NCBI RefSeq assembly: GCF_052117125.1
Contig: NZ_JBQKJT010000004.1
Location: 1-64,000 of the forward strand
Reading direction: 5' to 3'
Origin: Avoscillospira_A sp052117125
Lineage (GTDB): Bacteria > Bacillota > Clostridia > Oscillospirales > Oscillospiraceae
Length of the DNA stretch: 64,000 bases
In this document: positions 42,694 to 52,397 of the stretch, one piece after another
How the letters are laid out: the number at the start of each line of letters is the position of its first letter
Numbering within the stretch: position 1 is the stretch's first letter
Program-made: the position numbers and the translations under genes
Notes under the pieces: model-generated
What the model saw: only the letters and a program-made list of their open reading frames with translations
Told to the model about the DNA's origin: nothing
Database searches by the model: none

Positions 42694-45600
42694 TCAGTTC
42701 CCTTTGATAATCTCCATGCCAACAACCATGTTATCCCGAATGAGGTCCTTTAGATACTTCTTCACATCAGCAATATCCATCTCATCGATCTTGGCGAGGG
42801 CACGTTCACAACCACCCTGGTTATATTTCGCCTCTGCCATTTGACGAAGCTTCTTTTCAATTTCGGGAAGGCCGAACCACTCAAACGGCTCTGCTGTGAT
42901 GTGAGAGTCAAGGTAATCTTTCACTTCCTGAATATTTAGAAGCATAACCGCATAGTTTCCGATGATACTGTCTCTAAACGCTTTGTCCAAAGCGGCACTA
43001 TCATCCAGAAGGTCAAAGAATTTTGCAGACGCAAAATATTCCATGGCACGGTCGATTGCCTGTTCATCCGCTTTGGCACGGTTGACAGCTCCAAATGCAG
43101 CTTTTGCTTTTGCAACCTCGTTGTCAGGGATAAGACACAGAATAGGCATCTTGTGTTTTTTCGACCAGTCACGAGGAGAGTCAGTCCCAGTTTTCTCTCT
43201 CCACAGTTTCTTTAACTGTGTGTTTTTCTGGCCTTCCTTATAGGCCCCAACCTTCGCTTCAACCTGATTCAGATAGTCTGCTTTTTCGTAGGTGAATGAG
43301 CCAGCAGGCATCGTGTCAAACACATCCTTGATTTCGTCTTCTGAAAGCCCATCAAGATAGTATCCGCACACACGGTTGAACAGATCAACCTGGTTGTTGT
43401 AGAAGTTGCGGAATGCGCTTCCGTTTGCCTGAACAAGTTCCAGGAAAGACTGCTTCTGGGAATCCAGCAGCGTTCCTGCTTTTTTCAGGTTATAGAGCAT
43501 TCCGAGGAATGGCCCAAGTTCATCAAGATAATTTTTTGCAGCTGCATAGGAGATGCGAATATATCCGCACTTGTCACACCACTCCCGTATGGTCGCATCA
43601 TAGGAGATGCTTTTGGAGATAATCTTATTGCTTTCTACAATGATTTGATACTCCAGAATAACCTCACGGATTTTCTGCTGTGCGGTTTCGACATTCCAAA
43701 CCCAATTCGCCGCATCCGCATCAAACTTCCTGCGGAGAACATTGAGGTATTGACCGCCATCGCCAACTGTTTTAGCAAGAGAGACAAGCGTACCATTTTC
43801 AAAGGTTTCAAGGTAGGCAGCCATACCCTGGGTACACTTTTCCTTGGTCAAAATCGTTTGCAAATCTTTTGCGGCATCTGGATTGGAAAGGGCAAGATTT
43901 CCGATTGCCATGGCAATATCGCTATCGCTCTTCGCTGTACCCATGTTATTGCTGTTGGCAATTCCACAAAAAGAATCAATGATTTCGGACAACACGGAGG
44001 TTTCCGTCTGAAGCGATTCTTTGTCCAGAATATACTTCAAAGTCCAAATCGGGAAGGAGAATTCCTTCATCTTGTTGCGGATGCGTTCTCTGGTGTTTGG
44101 AACCGAAGTACACATATTAAGCGGAATCCCAAATGCCACAGAAGTAATTTCGTTAAAAGCCTTCTCTGCGGGGGTCATCGCAACGATATATTTATCCTTA
44201 TAGCGAGGATTCGGCGTGATTTCAAGGCGAATAACTTCGTCAATCATTTCCTTGAGTTTGCCAACATTCAAAATGTCGTTGGTAAGCCCATCGCTCCAGC
44301 TATATGTCCCAGAGGCGTATTCCTTCAGCACAAAGCCCATAATAAATGCAGACAGATTACAGGGCATAAAACCATAAGGTGCCGCCTTCAAAACGTCATA
44401 GATTTGCTTGATAGATACACGGCCACCACCGTTCTGGAAGCCATCGTTTACAATTTCATCAACACACAGCTTGATTTTGGAAATCAAGAGATGAGGCTTG
44501 GAAAGCCAGTATTCGGGAACCTTCCATGCGCCGTCAAGAGCGATTTCCAACTTTGTGGCGGGACTGCCGGACAGGAAGGTACCAGCTGTTTTCTCATTGA
44601 ATGCGCACTCAACACCTTGCTTCAAGCTGCTCGGTGTATACATATTGGCAATGACATTGTAAGAGCCCTCAAGGCAGGACACGAACTTTTTCTTGTTGAT
44701 TTCTGCAAGAAGGCCGTACAGAGCGTCCAGCGTAGTAGCACGTTCCCCATCCGGCTTATCTGCGGTGTGAACCATAAACTCACCGCCTGCAATGCGGGTT
44801 TTCCATTTCTTCAGAGAATCTTTTGCATTGTTGGCATATTGAGTAACTAATGCAGGGTCTTTTCCTTGCTGGGACATAGATAACGCCATATCGTGACGAT
44901 ACACGCCATAGCCATCCGCACCAAACGGAGTACGGCTGGCATCAATGAAAATCATGTTGTAGGTGCCAGCAGCAAGGGCGTCATGTATTTTCTTGCCCAG
45001 AACCACACTTTCTGCATCATCTTTCGCAAAGCATACAACAGCAACGATCTTATTTGCATACTTTTCTTCCGTGTTGCGAAGCTGCTTGATTGTAGAATCA
45101 AAGTCGGAAGACGAAACATAGCGCAGTTCATAGCGAAGCTTCAAAGCTCCACCAAGGCTGATTGCATCCACGATACGAGTTCTGTCAGCAAGTTCCTCTG
45201 TGATAAAAGCCGAGGTGCTCTTGCGGTCGATCTGTTCCTCAAAAGGTGTTACATCAATTTCGTTTTCATGGTTGTAAGCAGCATACTGGAATTTTCCACC
45301 GCCAAGGGACTTGGAGAACAACACCTTTTCTCGAACAAGCTGATCCGCACATCTCGCTGCGGAGCCTTCCATATCAGTCCCTTCAAAAGCGTTGTCAAGG
45401 TTCTTTTCGTTGGGAATAAACAGCTCAACAGAGTCGCCGGCATATTGAGAAATTGCCTGCAACAGAAGAACCGTTTTGAGTACACGTTTTTGGTCAGAAT
45501 CAAGGCGCTGATTCCCAGCACGATTGTAATAGTCCAGAATAGAGCGAATATCATGCGATAGATATTCTTTTCCCTTATCATAGAAGAATTCCCAAAGCAT

Positions 45601-46899
45601 ATCGACGGAAAGCAGCGGGTTGTCGTCCTCTGGCCCGAAATTGTCAATAAACCACTGGAACCCCTTGATTTCATCGCCACGGTCATTTTTAATAAAGTCA
45701 AACATACTGCGCTGGTTGGAATCAAACGCAGAGGAAATATGCTTGAGAAGCAGGGCGGCATAGGGATGTATCGGGAGAATATCGATCATCTCTTTGTCGG
45801 TGATCCGAGCCACCGACTTCACCAGCTTACGGGATGCCTGTGTTCTATCAGTCAGGTCGCCAAGGGCTACCTCCCAATCTGCCAAAACAACTTCGTCCTT
45901 ATTCTTCTCCATGGCTGCACCCATGAGTTGGAATGCAATATTTTCAGGCAGGCTGATTAAACTGTGCGGACTGACAAAGCGTCCGTTCAGCTTGATGAAG
46001 TCCTGGTCGCGCTCATGGAACAGGCCCTGGGTCACATGGGTCACCAGCACAAAATAGAAGGGATCGGTTTCGCTGATTTCACAAAGCTCCTGAAATCCGG
46101 TGAGATTGCGGGCGTTGTTGTAGAAATATTCGGTAAACTCGTCCCACATAAAGACAATCGCCTTCAAACTGTTTGCCCGGATGACCTCACGAATCCAGTT
46201 GCCCAAATCGGTCACGCTCAGCGACAGAGCTTTTACCTGACGCTCATCGGCTACCTTGAAGATATTGTCCATAATCCTTGCCAGCGCCTCGCCGGAGAAG
46301 GTGCGCAACTTCTCAATCACCGTATCGGCGTCATCTCCGCCAAAGAGGTCAGAGTAAGTGCCAGTGATCAGTCCGTTGAAGTAGTTTTTGTTATCCTTGT
46401 CAGAGAGCCATGCAATGGTAGCATCCTTCAGCGCATTCCCGCCCTTGTTTTCAATTCCGGCATCAACAAGCGCCTTTTCAATGCTTTCCTGGATGGCAAA
46501 GACAAGATTATGGTCGCTGCGGATAGAAGCGGAACCATAGCGGTGAACGGTCAAGATACGACCGCTGGACTTCACGGCCTGGAAGCGGTTGTACAGGTCG
46601 TTGTCCATTTTATGTCTCTGGAAGTATTCACGGGTTTCTTCTTCGCTGGAATCCAGCAGCTTTTTGAGCGTGTGAACGGCATGGGATTTACCGGTTCCGT
46701 AGGCACCTTCCACCCATAGACAGAGCTTCTGCTTGCGCTCCAGGACGCTGACCGTGTTCTTCAGAAGTTTCACGAAGGTCTCGTGGGGGAAGAATTTTTT
46801 CCACACTTCCGGGTTCTTCGTGATGACCGCCTCGTTCACGGCGGGGAAATAATCCGGATCAATATTGAAATAATGACGGTATTTTTCCAACATCGGCAT
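42694..46899 (-). CDS. brxC: BREX P-loop ATPase BrxC
   Basis: 1401 aa. Walker A GAYGTGKS (65-72) and a Walker B-like IVFMWDEFTEYF (about 248) lie in an N-terminal ATPase domain, followed by a very long helical body, as in BrxC/PglY. In BREX it is thought to work with PglZ in sensing or silencing phage DNA. The start follows TAAGGAGGAAG. The long frame has no interruption, so selection is keeping it. Confidence 0.92.
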   Translation of the reverse strand: MPMLEKYRHYFNIDPDYFPAVNEAVITKNPEVWKKFFPHETFVKLLKNTVSVLERKQKLCLWVEGAYGTGKSHAVHTLKKLLDSSEEETREYFQRHKMDNDLYNRFQAVKSSGRILTVHRYGSASIRSDHNLVFAIQESIEKALVDAGIENKGGNALKDATIAWLSDKDNKNYFNGLITGTYSDLFGGDDADTVIEKLRTFSGEALARIMDNIFKVADERQVKALSLSVTDLGNWIREVIRANSLKAIVFMWDEFTEYFYNNARNLTGFQELCEISETDPFYFVLVTHVTQGLFHERDQDFIKLNGRFVSPHSLISLPENIAFQLMGAAMEKNKDEVVLADWEVALGDLTDRTQASRKLVKSVARITDKEMIDILPIHPYAALLLKHISSAFDSNQRSMFDFIKNDRGDEIKGFQWFIDNFGPEDDNPLLSVDMLWEFFYDKGKEYLSHDIRSILDYYNRAGNQRLDSDQKRVLKTVLLLQAISQYAGDSVELFIPNEKNLDNAFEGTDMEGSAARCADQLVREKVLFSKSLGGGKFQYAAYNHENEIDVTPFEEQIDRKSTSAFITEELADRTRIVDAISLGGALKLRYELRYVSSSDFDSTIKQLRNTEEKYANKIVAVVCFAKDDAESVVLGKKIHDALAAGTYNMIFIDASRTPFGADGYGVYRHDMALSMSQQGKDPALVTQYANNAKDSLKKWKTRIAGGEFMVHTADKPDGERATTLDALYGLLAEINKKKFVSCLEGSYNVIANMYTPSSLKQGVECAFNEKTAGTFLSGSPATKLEIALDGAWKVPEYWLSKPHLLISKIKLCVDEIVNDGFQNGGGRVSIKQIYDVLKAAPYGFMPCNLSAFIMGFVLKEYASGTYSWSDGLTNDILNVGKLKEMIDEVIRLEITPNPRYKDKYIVAMTPAEKAFNEITSVAFGIPLNMCTSVPNTRERIRNKMKEFSFPIWTLKYILDKESLQTETSVLSEIIDSFCGIANSNNMGTAKSDSDIAMAIGNLALSNPDAAKDLQTILTKEKCTQGMAAYLETFENGTLVSLAKTVGDGGQYLNVLRRKFDADAANWVWNVETAQQKIREVILEYQIIVESNKIISKSISYDATIREWCDKCGYIRISYAAAKNYLDELGPFLGMLYNLKKAGTLLDSQKQSFLELVQANGSAFRNFYNNQVDLFNRVCGYYLDGLSEDEIKDVFDTMPAGSFTYEKADYLNQVEAKVGAYKEGQKNTQLKKLWREKTGTDSPRDWSKKHKMPILCLIPDNEVAKAKAAFGAVNRAKADEQAIDRAMEYFASAKFFDLLDDSAALDKAFRDSIIGNYAVMLLNIQEVKDYLDSHITAEPFEWFGLPEIEKKLRQMAEAKYNQGGCERALAKIDEMDIADVKKYLKDLIRDNMVVGMEIIKGN

Positions 46900-46912
46900 A
46901 GCATCTTCCTCC

Positions 46913-49273
46913 TTAGAACAGATTCAGCACATCCTGAGATGTCTTTTCGCTGTTGAGAGTGATATTATCCAGGTCCAGTGTAAAGCTGGCGTTGAGGAAA
47001 TCTGGATAGTTGATAGTCAAACCATTCAAAATCTTTTCCATCTGATTGCGGTCAAGACCAAAAATCTCAGTAGGACTAACACCGTCACTTTCGAGGTCAT
47101 GGTTTAAGAGGCGGGACAATGTAAACTGGTGGTAATCCCCGCAAGCCTCTGCAAATTTATATAAGCTGTAAAGAATGACAAGCGGATTCGGATTTTCCCA
47201 GGGGATGCGAACCACGCTATTCCAAAAACGCTTTCCGTTTTTTAGCGTGTAGTCACAGACACCCAGGCCGATTTCATTGCTTAATTGAGGAATAGAAATC
47301 AGGATGTTTTTATATGCGGAGACAATGTGTGAACGAGAATTTTTACTCATTGAGTCATCCAGCATTGCATAAATGGTATCAGGGGTGTGCGTTGTGGAAA
47401 AATCAATGTTTTTGACCCACCAATTAAACTCCGATGTGTATGTCAAATTGCAAAGAATCAATGCCCAAGCGTCGGAATTCTCTATTCCAATATTATCAAT
47501 AACTTTACCAAAGGGTGCAAATTTAGATTTAGCAGTAACTTCGGCATCGTTCAAGAAGCTCTTGAGATTTTTAACCATGTTGGTTCCAAGGCTGTGAGGA
47601 GAAGTCCAAAATTCATCCTTTAATTTGAAATACGATCTAACCCAATCGAGTTCAATGCCCATATTTCCATACCTGTCAATGCTCCCCATTTTCTTTTCTC
47701 CTTTCGGCAATCGCAACGAGTTGGCTACTAAGCAACCATGGAATACATCGTGACATTTTTTGCATTTTACGCATCGGTCATCGATTGTTACATGGCCATC
47801 CTTCATAGAAATAAACCCATGCGGACAATTCGCCTCGCATACTCTACAGCCAATGCAATATGCGGTTTTTCTGAACACAGTCTTCAATTCTGACATAAAA
47901 TAAATGTCTTTCTGGGTATTTTTCCCTATCACAACTGTAGCAGTTAGTCCGTTGGTATTTTCGGCAATCTCAATGTGATACAACTTATCTCTGCAAAGCA
48001 CTTCGACATTACCATTCTCCAGAAAGGTTACATTGCCAATTGTTTTAATCCACTGCTTCCAATCAGTTTCTATACGGGATACTTGAATTGTAAGTACACC
48101 TTGTTCAAATGATTCATTTGTATAACTTTTGGCGAATGATAATTCTTTTCCACTTCTTCGTGCTTTCCATCCACCAATGTCCATAAACTCCTTGACGGCG
48201 CTCGGATTAGACAACTCTTTGGAGGTTGTTTCCAGAATAATGTTATTGAATGTTGTGGTTGTCCGATATCCCTCATCACTAAAGCTGTATGCTTGTTCCT
48301 TAAAATACATATTTTTCGATGTGGCTAACGGGCACACAAGACATCCTGCACGGCTATTTCCTTTTTTATAGGCATCATTTATCAAGAGTTGTCTCTCATA
48401 GATATAGGAAAACAATTCGGCGGAGTTCCATTCAAGGATTGGGTGGCAGCTATATTGTCCACGAACTTTCTCTCCGTGACTAATACCTTCGTATTCACTT
48501 CGAGAAGCACTTTCATCTCCTCGGATTCCTGTGAAGGCCATTCCCCTAAAATGAGGATTATTGGTATACTCTCTCAGTAAGATGATTTGAGGCGCAGTTT
48601 TATGCACACTACAACACCATCGCATCGTCTGCGCTGGCGGTCCAAATTCCCTCCATGTGACTTTCGGGTCGAAGTCAGACTTTGCTCTTAAAAATTCAAT
48701 CTTTGCGTCTTTACAGTGCTGTTCAATCTCTTCGACTATTTTATATGTATCCGGGAATTCCATTCCCGTATCGCCAAATAGCACTTTGAATTTATTGTGC
48801 GGCAAAGCACGCTGCACCAGATCGAGGGCTACTACACTATCCTTGCCGCCACTGAACGCCACATAGAAGACATCGACCCGATCCATGTATTCAACATAAA
48901 TGTTGTATATTTTCTTTATTGTTTCTGCGGCCAGTTTCTCCAACAAATCCCGGTTCTTTTCGACCATAGCGGGAATATCAACAAAGCGGAGAGGTTGTCC
49001 ATCGGGCTCTGGCTCGTCCATAATCACAATTTCAGGTGGGGTATAAAGACTGCCGCCTTTGGTCTTGGCAACCTGCCGTCCCCGGTAGAAATAATTGTTG
49101 GCTTCCGCCCACATATAGGGGTAGGAGTCATTCTTTGCATAATTCCAATACCGGTCAAATCCAAGAATATCCAGTTCTTTGTAATACACCGGACGAGGTT
49201 CCTTACTGAAGGAAAGCGGTGAGCTGTTCAGCAGCAGTCCGCCCGTCTCGGCATCCCAGGTATATGAGTACAT
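46913..49273 (-). CDS. brxP: BrxP: PAPS-reductase/PP-loop protein of BREX type 4
   Basis: 786 aa. The PP-loop SGGKDS (141-146) activates a substrate by adenylation. Cys 220/221 (MRWCCSVHK) and the CLVC pair (311-314) resemble the Fe-S cysteines of DndC. Residues 473-514 hold two further clusters: CX2CX2CX3C (473, 476, 479, 483) and CX2CX2C plus a Cys (501, 504, 507, 514), a ferredoxin-like insert. The last 250 residues resemble DUF4007, common in Dnd-type loci. It takes the place of the PglX methyltransferase of other BREX types. By analogy with DndC it would put sulfur on DNA; unproven here. Confidence 0.92.
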   Translation of the reverse strand: MYSYTWDAETGGLLLNSSPLSFSKEPRPVYYKELDILGFDRYWNYAKNDSYPYMWAEANNYFYRGRQVAKTKGGSLYTPPEIVIMDEPEPDGQPLRFVDIPAMVEKNRDLLEKLAAETIKKIYNIYVEYMDRVDVFYVAFSGGKDSVVALDLVQRALPHNKFKVLFGDTGMEFPDTYKIVEEIEQHCKDAKIEFLRAKSDFDPKVTWREFGPPAQTMRWCCSVHKTAPQIILLREYTNNPHFRGMAFTGIRGDESASRSEYEGISHGEKVRGQYSCHPILEWNSAELFSYIYERQLLINDAYKKGNSRAGCLVCPLATSKNMYFKEQAYSFSDEGYRTTTTFNNIILETTSKELSNPSAVKEFMDIGGWKARRSGKELSFAKSYTNESFEQGVLTIQVSRIETDWKQWIKTIGNVTFLENGNVEVLCRDKLYHIEIAENTNGLTATVVIGKNTQKDIYFMSELKTVFRKTAYCIGCRVCEANCPHGFISMKDGHVTIDDRCVKCKKCHDVFHGCLVANSLRLPKGEKKMGSIDRYGNMGIELDWVRSYFKLKDEFWTSPHSLGTNMVKNLKSFLNDAEVTAKSKFAPFGKVIDNIGIENSDAWALILCNLTYTSEFNWWVKNIDFSTTHTPDTIYAMLDDSMSKNSRSHIVSAYKNILISIPQLSNEIGLGVCDYTLKNGKRFWNSVVRIPWENPNPLVILYSLYKFAEACGDYHQFTLSRLLNHDLESDGVSPTEIFGLDRNQMEKILNGLTINYPDFLNASFTLDLDNITLNSEKTSQDVLNLF

Positions 49274-49274
49274 A

Positions 49275-51764
49275 TTAGTCGGTGTCCTTCCTTTGCCTCT
49301 GTGCTTTTGCTCTGATAATGAGCGATTCTATTTCTGAGTATCTACGGCGGGCAAGATATCCATTGTCACTCAGATATTGAAGCACGGGGGCTTTTTTCAT
49401 CTCTATTTGATTGTTGTTGGCCAGCAGGTCAATGATCAAGTCATCAAAGCTGCCGATGCCTGCGGAACGCTTCACAATTGCACCGGCGCATTCAGTTCCA
49501 TTAAAGCTGCTATGTAGGAGCAGATATTTCTGACTGTAACTTGCCACATAATGTTCCAACAAGAAGCTGTTCCAGGGAAATCCCACATAGGGGAGTGCGC
49601 CAAAGTTCGTTACTTCCGGCAAGGGAATATACTTTTCCGTACAGATTCGGTCCAGCACCTCATCTATGTCAGCAACGGGGAACTGGGCCGCTGCTTTCGA
49701 TACAAATTGATCCCGGCTGATTCTCAGGCTGTTTTCGTAAACGGTATCAAAGTATATGGTCGTAGCGAGGCTATCCGCCAATCCCTGAAGCTCAGACAGC
49801 GTGAAACTATCATGACTTCTTGCATATTTTGCAAACACATCCACCATCGAGATTTCCTGACCCGAGCGGCTGATGATATTTCCTTTGAACGAAAATTTAT
49901 CACCTAATTTTGCCTTTAGTGCATCCCGGAACCCATACACGGAGAGGGTGTGATTTTCCTCTATGATATAGGGATATTTTGCCCGGATTGCATCATAAAT
50001 CTCATTACCACCAATGAAATCCCTTTCGTCAATGGTCCTCTGGATGATTTCAGCAATTCCATCCAATTCTTCATCAGACAAATGGACAATACTTTCGTGG
50101 AAGTATTCGCTGCGGCCATTGTTGACGAATTCAACATTGCTGGCAAGGATCAACTTTATTTTACTCTGTGGAAGATGCGGCAGTGCAGCAAAAAGCTCAT
50201 CATAAGTCGCCGGTCTTCCAAAGTTTTGCAAGCAAGAGCGAACTTCCGATAGCGGGTCCATGCTGACATCGGGCGTTTTCGATATAAAACTTCTGTTGAT
50301 GAAAAATCTTCCGTTTCCGATAGAGGTCAAGTACGCTTTCAGCATATCGGCATCGTGAATATGGTAGTCCAAGAACACATCAGAAAATTCGGCAAAAATC
50401 GCTTGATAATAAATAGCTGCTTTCCCGTCTGCAAAGGCGCTCTCGATGTAATCCAGCAGTTCTTCCTTTCGATCTTCGCTCAACATGACATCTGGGAGAA
50501 AGGCTTTCCCCTCGTAAAGAATGCATAGTTGCTTGATTTTGTTGCTGATGTCATCATCAGAGTCAGTCAGCTCTGTGGCATGGGTTGCTGTGTAATACCT
50601 CTTAAATTTGCGTATCTCAAGAGGCGAATCCATACGGAATCCCTTCATGAAATATTCTCTGAGCACTTGCTCATAACCTTCATTCCTGTAAGGACTCGCA
50701 GAATCTATGTCCGCTTTTGTAGGAACAGTCTGTTGCGGCTCAGCCCCAATGAACATAAGAAACTTCTGCAAAGCCGCTCGGAAGCGATTATGCTGCCTCG
50801 CATTGTAACTCAAAAAATCCGCATCGTTTAAGAGTAAGCGAATCGTTTCCTGCGCAGCTTGCCGATCAGAAGTGTAAAGTTGCCAAGAAGGCAGTTGGTG
50901 TTCTCTTGCAAACACCTCACAATTATTTATTGCCGAAGAATAACTCCGACTGGTAGCATCGGCCATTTTCAGTGTTTCCGACAGGTATCGAGAAAAACTT
51001 CTGCTGTTTATCTCATCCGACTGTTCACTCGCAACAGATTTTGACATTGTATCGTTTGCGATATTATGTGTGTGTTGTGGCTGAAATGTCTGAGTGGCGG
51101 TGTTGGATTCCTCAACTGCTGTTTCCTCAATGCCAATACGAGAATAGAGCCCTTCTTTTATGTAGTTGTAGTAATATCGCCCTGCAGCAACAATTTTATT
51201 GATCTGCTTTCTGCGGGTTATTCTGAAGAATTTATTTTGTTCAATTGTGCGCTGAACTTTCTTTATGGTTTCGATGTCTGTTGTCTGGAACAACGGTTTT
51301 TGCAGGACTTTTATTTTCAAGCAAAAGGTTTCGATTTCAGAATAACAAATATAAAAGTCAGAAAGCTGGGCAGGAGACACTTGTTCGGCAAGATACCGCA
51401 TGAAATCATCTTTAACGGTTTTTCCATCGATTATCATTGCTCTTGCCTCCTTCAGTAATTTTTGATACTCGTCATGGGAGTCATGATACAAACTTGCAAC
51501 CCCTGTAAAAAGTCTGGTAGCCGGTTTGAAAACTGTGCGTCCCAAATATGCTGACTCCATGCTTTTCATTTGAAATGAGATTCCGTTTGTATTACGATAC
51601 ACCGCATCAATTTCTATGCCCCGATGAACTGCCATTGCTCTTAAATCGTGAGATACTGCCTTAACTGCGTCTGAGCGTGTGAGCTCGCCTTTCATAGAGG
51701 CAAGGATCCCTTCTAACAGGATAGCGGCTTCATATTTATCCCAGGACGGTTGCCTCTCTGCCAT
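49275..51764 (-). CDS. Unknown 829-aa protein at the head of the BREX operon
   Basis: I use ATG 51764 (AAAGGAG 9 nt upstream); a TTG six bases earlier is too close. Residues 1-230 form a basic alpha/beta domain. Residues 270-345 look like a phage-integrase N-terminal (SAM-like) helical bundle (FSRYLSETLKMADATSRSYS). The rest is a series of winged-helix-like units, for example TYDELFAALPHLPQSKIKLI. No nuclease or ATPase motif is visible. It sits between the regulator and brxP and is translated together with brxP (1-bp gap). It may bind DNA as a specificity factor or sensor. Confidence 0.7.
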   Translation of the reverse strand: MAERQPSWDKYEAAILLEGILASMKGELTRSDAVKAVSHDLRAMAVHRGIEIDAVYRNTNGISFQMKSMESAYLGRTVFKPATRLFTGVASLYHDSHDEYQKLLKEARAMIIDGKTVKDDFMRYLAEQVSPAQLSDFYICYSEIETFCLKIKVLQKPLFQTTDIETIKKVQRTIEQNKFFRITRRKQINKIVAAGRYYYNYIKEGLYSRIGIEETAVEESNTATQTFQPQHTHNIANDTMSKSVASEQSDEINSRSFSRYLSETLKMADATSRSYSSAINNCEVFAREHQLPSWQLYTSDRQAAQETIRLLLNDADFLSYNARQHNRFRAALQKFLMFIGAEPQQTVPTKADIDSASPYRNEGYEQVLREYFMKGFRMDSPLEIRKFKRYYTATHATELTDSDDDISNKIKQLCILYEGKAFLPDVMLSEDRKEELLDYIESAFADGKAAIYYQAIFAEFSDVFLDYHIHDADMLKAYLTSIGNGRFFINRSFISKTPDVSMDPLSEVRSCLQNFGRPATYDELFAALPHLPQSKIKLILASNVEFVNNGRSEYFHESIVHLSDEELDGIAEIIQRTIDERDFIGGNEIYDAIRAKYPYIIEENHTLSVYGFRDALKAKLGDKFSFKGNIISRSGQEISMVDVFAKYARSHDSFTLSELQGLADSLATTIYFDTVYENSLRISRDQFVSKAAAQFPVADIDEVLDRICTEKYIPLPEVTNFGALPYVGFPWNSFLLEHYVASYSQKYLLLHSSFNGTECAGAIVKRSAGIGSFDDLIIDLLANNNQIEMKKAPVLQYLSDNGYLARRRYSEIESLIIRAKAQRQRKDTD

Positions 51765-51770
51765 ATACAA

Positions 51771-52013
51771 CTACTCCTTTGAAGATGTTTGCGTGTTTGA
51801 ACTATTTTTTGATTCTTTTACATATTCCATAATATCGCCGAAATCACAGTCGAGGGTCTCACATATACGGCCCAAAATAGCGAGATTTACCGTTTCATCT
51901 CGCCGTAGCTTTGTCATTGTATTCGGCGCAATATCTGCGGCTTTTCTCAAATCCGCTTTGCTCATTTTCTTATCTACAAGTAACTTCCACATACGGTTAT
52001 AAGAAAGCGCCAT
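51771..52013 (-). CDS. Cro/CI-type regulator of the BREX operon
   Basis: 80 aa, one HTH domain (MWKLLVDKKMSKADLRKAAD, NTMTKLRRDE) with a short acidic tail. It is similar to YozG-type small regulators. The first gene of the defence operon, with a promoter about 80 bp upstream. It probably controls the operon, keeping defence silent after element transfer until modification is made. Confidence 0.85.
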   Translation of the reverse strand: MALSYNRMWKLLVDKKMSKADLRKAADIAPNTMTKLRRDETVNLAILGRICETLDCDFGDIMEYVKESKNSSNTQTSSKE

Positions 52014-52095
52014 GTACTCTCTCCTTCTTCCAGATAATACAGATATTTTGTAAGGTGATTCTCAAAGAACGGGCCTTAATGCACACTTGACTTAT

Positions 52096-52124
52096 ATTTT
52101 ACCGCTAATCTCTATTATCTTCAA
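52096..52124 (-). promoter_or_regulatory. Promoter of the BREX operon
   Basis: On the minus strand TTGAAG, 17 bp, TAAAAT, about 83 bp upstream of the regulator start. Spacing is ideal for the housekeeping sigma factor. Confidence 0.6.
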
Positions 52125-52177
52125 GAGCGTATCGCAATTTTATGCGAACGCACAATCTCTCCGGCAGAAGAAAAGCA

Positions 52178-52211
52178 GGGACTTGCCGGGAGCGCATTGC
52201 CGACAAGTCCC
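52178..52211 (-). terminator. Terminator-like hairpin downstream of the conjugation operon
   Basis: GGGACTTG (52178-52185) pairs with CAAGTCCC (52204-52211), followed on the minus strand by TGCTTTTCTTC. It separates the conjugation genes from the BREX promoter. A second perfect 10-bp hairpin with a 3-nt loop lies at 52271-52293 but has no T run. Confidence 0.6.
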
Positions 52212-52356
52212 CGCCGTTCTTCCGTTAGTTTCTTTCTCTGCATTAAATCTCAGTTAGAGTGAGTCCTTCTGGGCGGTTCACAATGAACCGCCCCTGGGTC
52301 CAGCACATGAGCGCAGCCTCCCCTTGGTGGAAGGTTTTAAAAATTCGATTCCTTCA

Positions 52357-52393
52357 AAAGTGGTTTGTACAACTTTTTGGTACAAACCACTTT
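52357..52393. repeat. 33-bp palindrome, copy 2 (extended arms)
   Basis: AAAGTGGTTTGTAC (52357-52370), 9-nt spacer, GTACAAACCACTTT (52380-52393): 14-bp perfect arms. It is the partner of the site at 24774-24806, with 29 of 33 positions shared in the same orientation. Its position 5 bp after the HTH gene would also allow a terminator role. Confidence 0.75.
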
Positions 52394-52397
52394 CTCT

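Noticed and set aside
43645..44850. 401-codon rightward frame
   Set aside because: Opposite brxC; composition is not protein-like and there is no ribosome site.
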